In this document: one piece after another, positions 1 through 8,171 of the stretch
Layout of the letters: each line of letters starts with the position of its first letter
Position numbering within the stretch: the first letter of the stretch is position 1
Origin: Kitasatospora acidiphila
Lineage (GTDB): Bacteria; Actinomycetota; Actinomycetes; Streptomycetales; Streptomycetaceae
Direction: 5' to 3'
NCBI RefSeq assembly: GCF_006636205.1
Contig: NZ_VIGB01000003.1
Location: forward strand, 868,001 to 932,000
Length of the DNA stretch: 64,000 nt
Translations under genes and position numbers: made by a program
The notes under the pieces: model-generated
Database searches by the model: none
What the model was told of the DNA's origin: nothing
The model's input: only the letters and a program-made list of their open reading frames with translations

Positions 1-842
1 TCGATCAGGATGCCGGCGCCCAGGTCGATGCGCGCGTAGCGGATCCAGCGCGGGGTGATGCGCTTGTCGACGATGCTGGACTGCTGGAAGAAGAGTTGCC
101 AGGGCTCGACGGTGGTGCCCACGATGGCGATGATGATCAGCAGCAGGGTGCTGTTCACTCCCCCGGGCAGGTTGGGCACGAACCCGGCGGCGGTGGTGGC
201 GGCCGAGGGGTTGACCAGGAACGCCATGGGGAGAGCCGCCAGGTTGACGACCACCAGGAACACCATGAAGCGTTCCCAGATGCGGAAGGTGCCGCCGGCG
301 ATGGCCAGCGACAGCAGCACCACGGACGCCGGGACGGCGATGTAGTCCGGTACGCCGAAGTAGCCGAGCGCCAGGGAGAGTCCGAGGAAGTCGGCCATCA
401 CGGTGGCGGCGTTGATGATCAGCAGGTCGATGACCGAGAAGGTGCCCCAGAACCTGCCGAACCTGGCGAAGATCAGCCTGGCATGGCCGACACCGGAGAC
501 CGCACCGAGCCGGATCACCATCTCCTGGTTGACGTACAGGATCGGGAAGAGCAGCACCAGGACCCAGAGCAGGCCCATGCCGTAGTTCTGGCCCATCTGC
601 AGGTAGACCTGCACGCCGCCGGCGTCGTTGCCGCCGCCCATCACGATGAGGCCGGGGCCGAGCACGGCCAGCAGCATCCGCAACCGCTTGCGCCGCGAGG
701 GAGTCCGCCCGGTCTCGGCCGACGGGATGCTCCCGAGTGCTCCGATGATGTCGCGGTTCTGGCCGCCGTCCGGGGCCGAGGAGTCGAGGGTTCCGGCCGG
801 TGCGCCGGAAGCGGGCAGTCGGCCGGGATCGTCTGTCGTCAC
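1..842 (-). CDS. NRAMP-related divalent metal transporter, 3' end outside window
   Basis: This is the N-terminal 280 residues of a polytopic membrane protein; the coding region runs off the left edge. A hydrophilic N-terminus of about 52 residues is followed by a first membrane helix containing G-N-D-A-G-G (about residues 71-76). That is the NRAMP-related variant of the metal-binding D-P-G-N motif of classical MntH proteins. At least six hydrophobic segments follow. I chose the GTG start at 842 because GGAG lies just upstream on the minus strand. Proteins of this type move Mn2+ or related divalent cations across the cytoplasmic membrane. The altered motif leaves the substrate open, since some relatives carry Mg2+ or Al3+. 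The next gene to the right is also on the minus strand, but a 420-base gap separates them. Confidence 0.75.
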   Translation of the reverse strand, partial: MTTDDPGRLPASGAPAGTLDSSAPDGGQNRDIIGALGSIPSAETGRTPSRRKRLRMLLAVLGPGLIVMGGGNDAGGVQVYLQMGQNYGMGLLWVLVLLFPILYVNQEMVIRLGAVSGVGHARLIFARFGRFWGTFSVIDLLIINAATVMADFLGLSLALGYFGVPDYIAVPASVVLLSLAIAGGTFRIWERFMVFLVVVNLAALPMAFLVNPSAATTAAGFVPNLPGGVNSTLLLIIIAIVGTTVEPWQLFFQQSSIVDKRITPRWIRYARIDLGAGILI

Positions 843-1263
843 GTTGCTCCACTCCAAGGTCAGCGCGACACAAGCTGATTGGGCCCGCGATCGGTGCCGG
901 TCGGCGGATCGGTCGCGGCGGAGCCGGGTCTCCGGGAGGGTCGGCCCTACTCGGGAGGACGAGAAGGGTGCCCCTGCCTGGGAGGACGAGAACCGGCCTG
1001 GGTGAAGTCGTCAGCGGCAGGCAGCACCGGCTTGCGGAAGCGTGCTGCACTCACTCGTGGCGGGGATGGAGTTCATGGTAGGGGCGGGAGAAAACGGCGG
1101 TCAACGATGGGGGATTCAGTTGCTTCCCATTGGAATTGGAACTCGGCGCTCCAAGCTGCGAACCTGCCGCAAGGGTCAGGTGGGTCAGGCCAGCGGTGTC
1201 AAAGCGCCATAGCAGTCCGCGAGATGGGCCGTGCAGTCGGGGTGGCGCTTGAGCCGGCAGACG
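843..1263. other. Intergenic region with a short direct repeat, no gene recognised
   Basis: The stretch lies upstream of the NRAMP-like gene and downstream of the HelR-like gene. The 13-base word GGGAGGACGAGAA occurs twice, at 953-965 and 980-992 (27-base period). Open frames across it have no good ribosome binding site or recognisable product. I see no convincing metal-regulator box. It presumably holds the promoter of the transporter. Confidence 0.4.
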
Positions 1264-3438
1264 TCAGCTGGTGAGGATGACCAGTTGCCGGGTCGCCCGG
1301 GTCATCGCGACATAGCGGTCGACGGCCCCTTCGATGCCCGCGCCGAAGGTCTCCGGGTCGATGAGGACGACCAGGTCGAACTCCAGCCCCTTCGACAGCT
1401 CCGGGGACAGCGACCGGACCCGGGAGGTCTCCTGGAACGCACCGACTCCGTTGTCACCGGTGCCGATCACGCAGGCGACGCCTTCGGCGTGCTCGGCGAG
1501 CCAGCTGTCGAGGATCGCGTCCAGCTCCGCAATGGAGCCGTGCCGCACGGGAATTCCGCTGCGTCGGATCGAGGTCGGCACATTGGCGTCCGGGAGGGCC
1601 GCCCGGATGACCGGCTCGGCCTCCGTCATCACTTCTTCCGGCGTCCGGTAGTTGACGCTCAGGGTCGCCACGTCGACCCGGTCGAGCCCGATCCGCTCCA
1701 GCCGGTCCTGCCACGACTCGGCGAACCCGTGCCTGGCCTGGGCGCGGTCCCCGACGATGGTGAAGCTCCGGGACGGGCAGCGGATCAGCAGCATCTGCCA
1801 CTCCGCGTCGGTCAGTTCCTGCGCCTCGTCGACGACGATGTGCCCGAACGGGCCGGCCAGCCGGTCCGGGTCGGCGGTGGGCAGCGCGGTCTCGTCGATC
1901 AGCGTGCTCTGCAGGTCGGCCCCGCGCAGCATGGTCACCGCGCCCTCACCGTCGTCATCGGCCTGGACGATGTGCTCGATGACATCGGCCATCCGTGCGC
2001 GTTCGGCGGCGACCGCGGCCTCCTGGCGGCGCTTGCGCCGGACGTCCGCGGGGTCGCCGAGCCGCTGCCGGGCGGCGTCCAGGAGCGGCAGGTCGGACAC
2101 CGTCCAGGCCTGGCCGTCCGCGCGCCGCAGCTTGCGCACCTCGTCCGGGCTCAGCCAGGGGGCGCACATCCGCAGGTAGGCGGGCACCGTCCACAAGTCC
2201 CCGACCAGGTCGGCGGCTTCGAGCAGCGGCCAGGCGCGGTTGAGGGTCGTGACCAGCTCCGCGTCGTGCAGCAGCGACCTGCGGAACGCGTTGCGCGAGA
2301 TGTCGCCGTCGTCGTCACCGTGCTTGTCCAGCAGGATCGTGACCAGGGCCTCCCAGATCAGGTCACGCGCTTCGTTGTGCGGGATGCCCGGTTCCGCCGC
2401 CTCGAACGCCTCGGCCCAGTCGTCGGGGCCGAGCCAGAGGTCGGACCAGTCGGTGCTGACCGTCATGCCCTCGCTGGGCGGCTCCTCGTAGAACCTGACG
2501 GCCTTCTCGATCGCCTTCACCAGGTCGGCGAACGCCTTCAGGCGGGCCACCTCCGGGTCGGACTCGATCGCCGCCTTCGCTCCCTCGGTGACCAGGTCGC
2601 GCACGGTGCAGGTCTGCACGCCCTCCTCGCCGAGGCTGGGCAGGACGTCGGCCACGTAGGCCAGGTAGGGCTGGTGCGGGCCGACGAACAGCACGCCGCC
2701 GCCGCGGTGCTGGTGGCCGAGGCGCGGGTCTGCGTACAGCAGGTAGGCGGAGCGGTGCAGGGCGACGACGGTCTTGCCGGTGCCCGGTCCGCCGTCGACG
2801 ACCAGGGCGCCCCGGGAGCCGGCCCGGATGATGGCGTCCTGGTCGGCCTGGATGGTGGCGAGCACATCCCGCATCCGGGCCGAACGGTTGGTGCCCAGGC
2901 TGGCGATGAAGGCGGACTGGTCGTCGAGTGCGGCGCGCCCTTCGAGCCCTTCGGCGGTGAACACCTCGTCCCAGTAGTCCGTGATCCGGCCGCGGGTCCA
3001 GCGGTAGCGCCGGCGGCTCGCCAGGCCCGTCGGGTTGGCGTGGGTCGCCGCGAAGAACGGCTCGGCCGCCGGCGAGCGCCAGTCGAGCAGCAGCCGCCGG
3101 CCGTCGCTGTCGGTGAGGCCGAGTCGCCCGATGTACACGGGCTCGGGGTCGTCCGCGCTGACGATGTGGCCGAGGCACAGGTCCAGGCCGAAGCGGCGCA
3201 GGGCGCGCAGACGGCCGGTCAGCCGGTGGATCTCGGTGTCCCGGTCCATCGCCTCCCGGCCGACGCCGCCGGGCGCCTTGCGCAGCGCGTCAAGGCGGTC
3301 GGACAGTTCGGCGATGGCCTGCTCAAGGCTTTCCGCGATGGCGGCGAAGTGCTTCTCATCGGCGGCGATCAGCGCCGGGTCGGCCTTGGCGGCGAGCCGC
3401 TGGGGCAGCCCGAACGCGCTGGTGGTCAGGGGATTCAT
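1264..3438 (-). CDS. helR: HelD/HelR-like RNA polymerase-recycling ATPase (UvrD-type motor)
   Basis: The product is a 724-residue superfamily 1 helicase-like protein. A coiled-coil-prone N-terminal arm (residues about 20-85) precedes the conserved block around LLLDWRSP (about 117-123). Walker A G-G-P-G-T-G-K-T lies near 216-223, Walker B V-V-D-E-A-Q near 520, and the C-terminal motor motifs (SKGLEFD, YVAMTRAT) follow. HelD proteins bind RNA polymerase and remove it from DNA; the Streptomyces HelR branch displaces rifamycins and gives tolerance. ATG 3438 was chosen because GGAG sits 8 bases upstream, whereas the ATG at 3456 has no such site. The upstream region carries a rifamycin-associated-element-like inverted repeat (3538-3558), which supports the HelR assignment over a generic UvrD helicase. 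Confidence 0.82.
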   Translation of the reverse strand: MNPLTTSAFGLPQRLAAKADPALIAADEKHFAAIAESLEQAIAELSDRLDALRKAPGGVGREAMDRDTEIHRLTGRLRALRRFGLDLCLGHIVSADDPEPVYIGRLGLTDSDGRRLLLDWRSPAAEPFFAATHANPTGLASRRRYRWTRGRITDYWDEVFTAEGLEGRAALDDQSAFIASLGTNRSARMRDVLATIQADQDAIIRAGSRGALVVDGGPGTGKTVVALHRSAYLLYADPRLGHQHRGGGVLFVGPHQPYLAYVADVLPSLGEEGVQTCTVRDLVTEGAKAAIESDPEVARLKAFADLVKAIEKAVRFYEEPPSEGMTVSTDWSDLWLGPDDWAEAFEAAEPGIPHNEARDLIWEALVTILLDKHGDDDGDISRNAFRRSLLHDAELVTTLNRAWPLLEAADLVGDLWTVPAYLRMCAPWLSPDEVRKLRRADGQAWTVSDLPLLDAARQRLGDPADVRRKRRQEAAVAAERARMADVIEHIVQADDDGEGAVTMLRGADLQSTLIDETALPTADPDRLAGPFGHIVVDEAQELTDAEWQMLLIRCPSRSFTIVGDRAQARHGFAESWQDRLERIGLDRVDVATLSVNYRTPEEVMTEAEPVIRAALPDANVPTSIRRSGIPVRHGSIAELDAILDSWLAEHAEGVACVIGTGDNGVGAFQETSRVRSLSPELSKGLEFDLVVLIDPETFGAGIEGAVDRYVAMTRATRQLVILTS

Positions 3439-3537
3439 CGCTGCAGCTCCGCTCATCGGCCGACAAAAGCACAGGTATTCCGTGAACCTCGCATTTCTGC
3501 AGGTCCCGGCTTGGATCAGCGATTGTGCGCCATGACC

Positions 3538-3558
3538 GGGGCCTTGTCGCAAGGCCCC
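3538..3558 (-). promoter_or_regulatory. Rifamycin-associated element (RAE)-like inverted repeat upstream of helR
   Basis: A perfect inverted repeat with arms GGGGCCTTG (3538-3546) and CAAGGCCCC (3550-3558) around TCG lies 100 bases upstream of the helR start. Published work describes the RAE as a roughly 19-base G/C-capped inverted repeat containing CTTG/CAAG, found upstream of rifamycin-inactivating genes and helicase-like genes of actinomycetes. The match to that description is from memory. An AT-rich block just upstream on the minus strand (3565-3576, containing TTATAC and TAATTT) is a plausible -10 region, which would put the repeat at or just after the transcription start. No convincing -35 box was seen. 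Confidence 0.75.
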
Positions 3559-3687
3559 CCACACGGTATAAATTAAGAGTGGCGAGGAGTGGGTCGAGCT
3601 TTTTTCTATAGCCCCCGCTCTGTTCGCTGGTACCGATGTTCGCAAAGCGGGGGCTCACAGCGCGAGCCGGTGGCATGATCTCTCGCC

Positions 3688-5034
3688 GTGACGGAATCCG
3701 TGTCAACGCGCAGCTGCCCACAGTGCGGCGTCGCTTTCGAGTCTGATCCCAGGTACAGCGACTGGTGCCCGAGTTGCGAGTGGAACCTCGCCGAGCCGCC
3801 CGTCAGCGGGCGCACGGCCCACCGTCGTGCGCGGGAACTGGCGCAAGCCGAGGCGTGGTACGCGCGGTTGGCCAAGTCCGGCTCAGCGGGCCGGACTTCG
3901 GGCAGTCACTTGGCCGCGGCGGTGTTGGCGTCACTCGTTCACCTGGTCACGCTGGCGGTCGCGGCCGGCTCGATCTGGCTGCTGCTGACCGGGCAGATCA
4001 TCCTGATGGCGCTGGGCGTCGTCGGCGCGGGCCTGGTCTGGCTGCTGCGCCCGCGGTTCGGCGGCCGCCGGGAGGACGCCGCCCAGGTGACCCGCGAAGA
4101 AGCGCCGCAGCTGCATGAGTTGATCGAGCGGATCGCCGGCGAGTTGGGCGTCCGGCGACCCGACCGGCTCCAGGTGCAGGCCGGCTACCTGACCGCGTAC
4201 GCCCGCCGGGGAATCCGTCAAGAGGTGGAGCTCACCATCGGGTTGGCGCTCTGGACGGCACTCACTCCGCAGCAGCGCATCGCCATGCTGGCCCGGGAGC
4301 TCGGCCACGGCGCGGTCGGCAGTCCGCGACACGGGCTGTGGCTGCGGTTGGCGCTGGACACCCTGGACGCCTGGTACGGGTTGCTGACGCCGGGCCATGG
4401 CGACGAGTTGATGCACGCCGGACTGCGGAGCGCAGGAGTGGCCGGCTATCGGGACGACGTCATGAGCGCCGCCGCCGTGCAGGTTCAGATCCGCGGCAGT
4501 GCGCAGCGCGCCCTGATGGACGGGCTGGCCAATCGGCTGCTGCTGCTCGTGGCGCTGCCGGTGCGGTTGGCTCGGTACTGCTTGCACTGGCTGCTGGTGC
4601 GCGGTAGCCAACAGGCGGAGTACGCGGCGGACGACCTGGCGGTCCGCGTCGCCTCCCCCTCGGCCGCCACCGCGATGCTGGACGCGCTGTTCCTGGGGGA
4701 GCTCGCGGCCGCGTACCTGCTCCGGCAGCGCGCGCTCGTCGGGCACGGCGGGGTGCCGCGCCCGGCGGACATCGCGGAGGCGCTGTGGAGTGGGCTGGCC
4801 GACTCGGTGGCGTCCGTCCCGGAGCTGGAACGTGAGCGCCGCCGTCGGCTCGCCATCCGCCAGGCGGCCGCGGTCGATGCCTGGCATCCGCCGACGCACC
4901 TGCGGGTCCGGCGGCAGAGCGAGCGCCCCGAGCAGGCGGCGACCATCCTCGCCGACACGGTCGACTGGACGGTCATCCACGCCGAGCTGGAGGACTCGCG
5001 CTGGCGGACGGCCATCCTGGTGCTGGGCATCTGA
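3688..5034 (+). CDS. Membrane protein resembling M48 peptidases, zinc-binding motif degenerate
   Basis: The 448-residue product starts with a zinc-ribbon-like pair of C-x2-C motifs (C10/C13 and C27/C30). Two hydrophobic segments follow (about 78-120), then a cytoplasmic domain resembling M48/HtpX peptidases. The place of the catalytic H-E-x-x-H reads R-E-L-G-H (about 203-207), so the first zinc-ligating histidine is missing. If the family assignment is right, this is probably an inactive protease. It is transcribed divergently from helR, with the 249-base promoter region between them. GTG 3688 is the first start after the promoter region; no strong ribosome binding site was seen. An alternative is an unrelated membrane protein of unknown function. 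Confidence 0.6.
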   Translation: MTESVSTRSCPQCGVAFESDPRYSDWCPSCEWNLAEPPVSGRTAHRRARELAQAEAWYARLAKSGSAGRTSGSHLAAAVLASLVHLVTLAVAAGSIWLLLTGQIILMALGVVGAGLVWLLRPRFGGRREDAAQVTREEAPQLHELIERIAGELGVRRPDRLQVQAGYLTAYARRGIRQEVELTIGLALWTALTPQQRIAMLARELGHGAVGSPRHGLWLRLALDTLDAWYGLLTPGHGDELMHAGLRSAGVAGYRDDVMSAAAVQVQIRGSAQRALMDGLANRLLLLVALPVRLARYCLHWLLVRGSQQAEYAADDLAVRVASPSAATAMLDALFLGELAAAYLLRQRALVGHGGVPRPADIAEALWSGLADSVASVPELERERRRRLAIRQAAAVDAWHPPTHLRVRRQSERPEQAATILADTVDWTVIHAELEDSRWRTAILVLGI

Positions 5035-5041
5035 CGCTACG

Positions 5042-5500
5042 TCAGCTCTCAATTGCGGTGAGTATCCGCAGTGCTCGCAGCAGAGCCTCGGCCTCTTCCT
5101 CCGGCAGCGGCGCCAGAAAGCGGCGCTCGGCTGCCAGCCGCACGTGTTCCGCGTCGTTCAGCAGCGTCCGCCCCTGCTCGGTGAGTTGGACGACGTTCTT
5201 GCGGCGGTCCAGCGGGCTGCGGCGGCGCTCCGCCAGGCCCTTGGCCTCCAGGGTGTCCACCAGCGCGACCATGGTGGTGCGATCGACGCCGAGCCGGCCG
5301 GCGGCCTCCAGCTGGGAGAGCGGGACGTCCTCGGCCAGCACGGCGAGAGCGGCGAGTTCTCGGCCGTTGAGCCCGAGTGGCGCCAGTGCCTCGGCCGACG
5401 TCTCGGCGTACCGCAGGTGGGCGTGCTTGAGGAGGTAGCCGAGGCGGGTCGAGAGCTGGTCGATGCCGTTCGCGGTGGTTTGGGGCGTCTCGCTGGTCAT
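5042..5500 (-). CDS. MarR-family transcriptional regulator
   Basis: The 152-residue protein has the MarR winged-helix layout. N- and C-terminal dimerisation helices flank a helix-turn-helix (about 58-85, with the V-D-R-T-T-M-V-A-L-V-D-T-L recognition region) and the wing S-P-L-D-R-R-K-N-V. Members usually repress a neighbouring gene and are released by small aromatic ligands or oxidants. It is divergent from an F420-type oxidoreductase with a 75-base gap containing an inverted repeat, so that gene is the likely target. Its 3' end converges on the pseudo-protease gene with only 7 bases between stop codons. Confidence 0.88.
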   Translation of the reverse strand: MTSETPQTTANGIDQLSTRLGYLLKHAHLRYAETSAEALAPLGLNGRELAALAVLAEDVPLSQLEAAGRLGVDRTTMVALVDTLEAKGLAERRRSPLDRRKNVVQLTEQGRTLLNDAEHVRLAAERRFLAPLPEEEAEALLRALRILTAIES

Positions 5501-5539
5501 GACGGCAAGGGTATCGAGTTCTGATCCGCCCGACAGATA

Positions 5540-5554
5540 GTCAGGAGCACTGAC
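5540..5554. promoter_or_regulatory. Candidate MarR operator between divergent genes
   Basis: Arms GTCAG (5540-5544) and CTGAC (5550-5554) form a perfect 5+5 inverted repeat with a 5-base spacer in the 75-base divergent gap between the MarR gene and the oxidoreductase. A further GCTGAC lies at 5565-5570. This placement is usual for MarR autoregulation. The arms are short, so the site is tentative. Confidence 0.35.
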
Positions 5555-5575
5555 GATTGGCTAAGCTGACGAACC

Positions 5576-6514
5576 ATGAGCCATTCTTCCCACCAGCCAT
5601 TAATGTTCGGCATTAAGACCACCCCCATGCGGGTCCCCTACCAGGAGATCCTCCGCGTCTGGCAGGAGGCCGACGAGCTTCCCGAGATCGCGGATGCCTG
5701 GCTGTGGGACCACCTGATGCCCATCGTCGGCCCCAAGGACGGAGACATCCTTGAGGGTTGGACCCTGCTCAGCGCCCTCGCCGCGCGAACCGACCGACTC
5801 CGTCTGGGGCACCTGGTCACCAGCAACCGGCTCCGGCACCCCGCCCTGCTCGGCAAGATGGCGACCACCCTCGATGTCATCTCCGGCGGACGCCTGGTCA
5901 TGGGCCTCGGTGTCGGCGGCACCCAGCAGCCGCCCGGAGCCGGCGGCATCGCGGGCGAGAACCCCGCAGCCGCGGAGTACGCGGGCTACGGCCTGAGCCT
6001 GGTGCCACCCGGCGAGGGCATCGCCCGGCTGGCGGAGACCCTCGCGATCCTGCGCGGCATGTGGAGCCAGGACGTCTTCGACTTCGACGGCCGCTACAAC
6101 TCCCTCTCCGGCAACCGCAACCAGCCCAAGCCGGTGCAGCACCCCGGCCCGCCCGTCCTGATCGGCGGCTGGGGAACCCGCCTGCTGCGGCTGGTCGCCG
6201 AGCACGCCGACATCTGGAACATCCCCGGGCCGCCGCACAACAGCGTCGAACACCTTCGCGAGCGCAGCCGAGTCCTCGACGCCCACTGCGCCGCCATCGG
6301 CCGCGACCCGGGCACCATCACCCGGTCCGTGCAGTACATCGTCTCCTACGACGACCCGGCCGGGGACCGCGCCGTCCTCGCCCAGCTGATCGCCGCCGGC
6401 TTCACCCACCTGGTGCTCAGCCTGCGCAGCCCCTATCCCCCGGGCATCGCTCGCCGGCTGGTCGATGAGCTGATCACCCCGCTTCAAGCAGCAACGGCCG
6501 CCCGCCGCCGGTAG
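5576..6514 (+). CDS. LLM-class flavin (F420)-dependent oxidoreductase
   Basis: The 312-residue product belongs to the luciferase-like monooxygenase superfamily, a TIM barrel of cytoplasmic enzymes using F420 or FMN. Visible signatures are the N-terminal barrel strand with W-L-W-D-H, the R-L-R-L-G-H-L-V-T region near 75-85, the G-R-L-V-M-G-L-G-V-G-G segment near 103-113, and P-V-L-I-G-G-W-G near 200. These fit the actinobacterial F420-dependent branch. The substrate cannot be read from the sequence. ATG 5576 has no clear Shine-Dalgarno sequence, so the transcript may be nearly leaderless. Divergence from the MarR gene suggests ligand-inducible expression. Confidence 0.85.
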   Translation: MSHSSHQPLMFGIKTTPMRVPYQEILRVWQEADELPEIADAWLWDHLMPIVGPKDGDILEGWTLLSALAARTDRLRLGHLVTSNRLRHPALLGKMATTLDVISGGRLVMGLGVGGTQQPPGAGGIAGENPAAAEYAGYGLSLVPPGEGIARLAETLAILRGMWSQDVFDFDGRYNSLSGNRNQPKPVQHPGPPVLIGGWGTRLLRLVAEHADIWNIPGPPHNSVEHLRERSRVLDAHCAAIGRDPGTITRSVQYIVSYDDPAGDRAVLAQLIAAGFTHLVLSLRSPYPPGIARRLVDELITPLQAATAARRR

Positions 6515-6683
6515 GCAGGACCGCGCCGCTGCCAACTGGCCAATCATTTCGCACTGTTCCACGGGCCGCCCACCAGGGCATCCGCACCAAGAGCGAGCCC
6601 CAGTCCGCCCTGCCGGGGAGGCCCGGACCGGTGCGCAGCGAATCCTCTTGCCGAATCCGCACACCGTCCGTCAGGGTTCGATC

Positions 6684-7523
6684 ATGATGAACCTCGATCA
6701 GGGAGCCGGCGCCGCTCCGGCCCTCGCACCGGAGATCCTCGGCTACTACCAGGAGGGCCGGGAGGATGGGCGGCTGCGGGCCGGCGCGGGCCTGCTGGAA
6801 CTGCTGCGCACCCAGGACGTGCTGCGGCGACTGCTGCCGCCCGCGCCGGTGCGGGTGCTGGACGTGGGCGGGGGCAGCGGGGTCCACGCGGAGTGGCTGG
6901 CCGCCGCCGGGTACCAGGTGGAGCTGGTCGACCCGGTGCCGCTCCATGTCGAGCAGGCCGGCGAGCTCGCGGGGGTGCGCGCACGGCTCGGCGACGCCCG
7001 GGCGCTGGCGGCGGCGGACGACTCCTTCGACGTGGTGCTGCTGCTCGGGCCGCTCTACCACCTCACGGACGCCGCCGAGCGCGCTCAGGCGCTGGCCGAG
7101 GCCCGCCGGGTGCTGCGCCCCGGGGGCCTGCTGGTGGCGGCGACCATCAACCGGTTCGCCGGCCTCCATGACACCCTCAACCAGGGCCGCTGGTTCGACC
7201 CGGAGCGCCGTCCCTACATCGAGGCCGCGACCCGGGACGGCCGAGTGCGCAGCGAGAATCCGCAGTCCGGCTTCACCACCGCCTACTTCCACCAACCCGC
7301 CGAGATCGTCGGCGAGTTCACCGCCGCCGGCCTCACCCCGCTCGGTCAGTACGGCGTGGAGGGCGCCGGCTGGCTGATGGGCGCGCTCACCGACTGGCTG
7401 GACGACCCCGCCCAGCGGAAGTCGCTCCTGGACGCACTGCGGCTCACCGAGTCGGACCCGGCCCTGCTGGGCGTCAGCGGCCATCTGCTCACGGCCGGCC
7501 GCAAGCCCGAGGCCGCCCGATGA
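6684..7523 (+). CDS. Class I SAM-dependent methyltransferase
   Basis: The product has about 279 residues and a clear motif I, V-L-D-V-G-G-G-S-G-V-H (about 50-60). An acidic residue ends strand 2 (VELVDP), the motif IV-like segment reads F-D-V-V-L-L-L-G-P-L-Y-H, and V-L-R-P-G-G-L-L-V acts as post-motif. This is the UbiE/Methyltransf_11 type that methylates small molecules in the cytosol; the substrate is unknown. ATG 6684 was preferred to a TTG at 6648 because CAGGG lies at suitable distance. The gene overlaps the following GNAT by four bases (ATGA), so the two are translationally coupled. Confidence 0.85.
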   Translation: MMNLDQGAGAAPALAPEILGYYQEGREDGRLRAGAGLLELLRTQDVLRRLLPPAPVRVLDVGGGSGVHAEWLAAAGYQVELVDPVPLHVEQAGELAGVRARLGDARALAAADDSFDVVLLLGPLYHLTDAAERAQALAEARRVLRPGGLLVAATINRFAGLHDTLNQGRWFDPERRPYIEAATRDGRVRSENPQSGFTTAYFHQPAEIVGEFTAAGLTPLGQYGVEGAGWLMGALTDWLDDPAQRKSLLDALRLTESDPALLGVSGHLLTAGRKPEAAR

Positions 7524-8038
7524 CCCTGCTCAGCCTCGAACCCATCCACACCGAGCGGCTGACACTGCTGCCGCTGCGCGTCGAGCACGCCGAGGAGATG
7601 GCCGCAGTGCTGTCCGATCCGGCGCTGCACACCTTCATCGGCGGCGAGCCGGCCACCCCGGCGGCGCTGCGGGCCCGCTATGAACGCCTGGTGGCCGGCT
7701 CGCCGGATCCGGCCGTCGTCTGGTGCAACTGGGTCGTCCAACTGCGGGGCCAGGCCTGCCTGGTGGGTACCGTGCAAGCGACGGTCACGGTGGACGACCG
7801 CCAGGAACTCCACGCGGAGGTCGCCTGGGTGGTGGGAACTCCCTGGCAGGGTCAGGGCTTTGCGGGCGAGGCCGCCCGGGGCCTGGTCAACTGGCTTGGT
7901 GAGCAGGCCGTGCGGACCGTCATCGCCCACATCCATCCGGATCACCAGGCCTCCGCCCAGGTCGCCGCCTCGGCCGGGCTCGCCCCCACCGACCAGTGGC
8001 ACGACGGCGAGATCCGGTGGCAACTGGCGCGCGGTTGA
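7520..8038 (+). CDS. GNAT-family N-acetyltransferase
   Basis: The 172-residue protein resembles RimJ/RimL-type acetyltransferases. It begins with the usual T-E-R-L-T-L-L-P-L strand and has a central V-G-T-V-Q-A-T-V strand. The acetyl-CoA loop is modified to W-Q-G-Q-G-F-A-G-E-A (about 113-122), followed by V-I-A-H-I-H-P-D-H-Q-A-S. It would transfer acetyl from acetyl-CoA to an amine; the substrate is unknown. The start codon overlaps the methyltransferase stop, so both are probably made together. Confidence 0.82.
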   Translation: MTLLSLEPIHTERLTLLPLRVEHAEEMAAVLSDPALHTFIGGEPATPAALRARYERLVAGSPDPAVVWCNWVVQLRGQACLVGTVQATVTVDDRQELHAEVAWVVGTPWQGQGFAGEAARGLVNWLGEQAVRTVIAHIHPDHQASAQVAASAGLAPTDQWHDGEIRWQLARG

Positions 8039-8064
8039 CGCAGTGCCGGGCCGGCCAGCGCTGA

Positions 8065-8083
8065 AAGTCGACCAGAGCGACTT
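8065..8083. terminator. Possible hairpin between convergent genes
   Basis: AAGTCG (8065-8070) and CGACTT (8078-8083) form a short stem between the stop codons of the GNAT gene and pqqB, flanked on both sides by GGCCGGCC words that could extend the fold. No T-tract is present. It may terminate either transcript, but the support is weak. Confidence 0.3.
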
Positions 8084-8171
8084 CCGGGCCGGCCGCCACC
8101 GACCTCGGGCCATGCCGGCCGCCGACGCCCCCGCCAGGCGCTCCAGCTGAACCGGCCTCGGCGCGGCCGCC

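Noticed and set aside
3538..3558. The inverted repeat before helR as a transcription terminator
   Set aside because: It lies in a divergent promoter region upstream of both genes, with no transcript to end there and no T-tract.
1231..3576. 781-codon plus-strand open frame
   Set aside because: Antisense shadow of helR, with compositionally biased G/R/P/V-rich translation and no motif.
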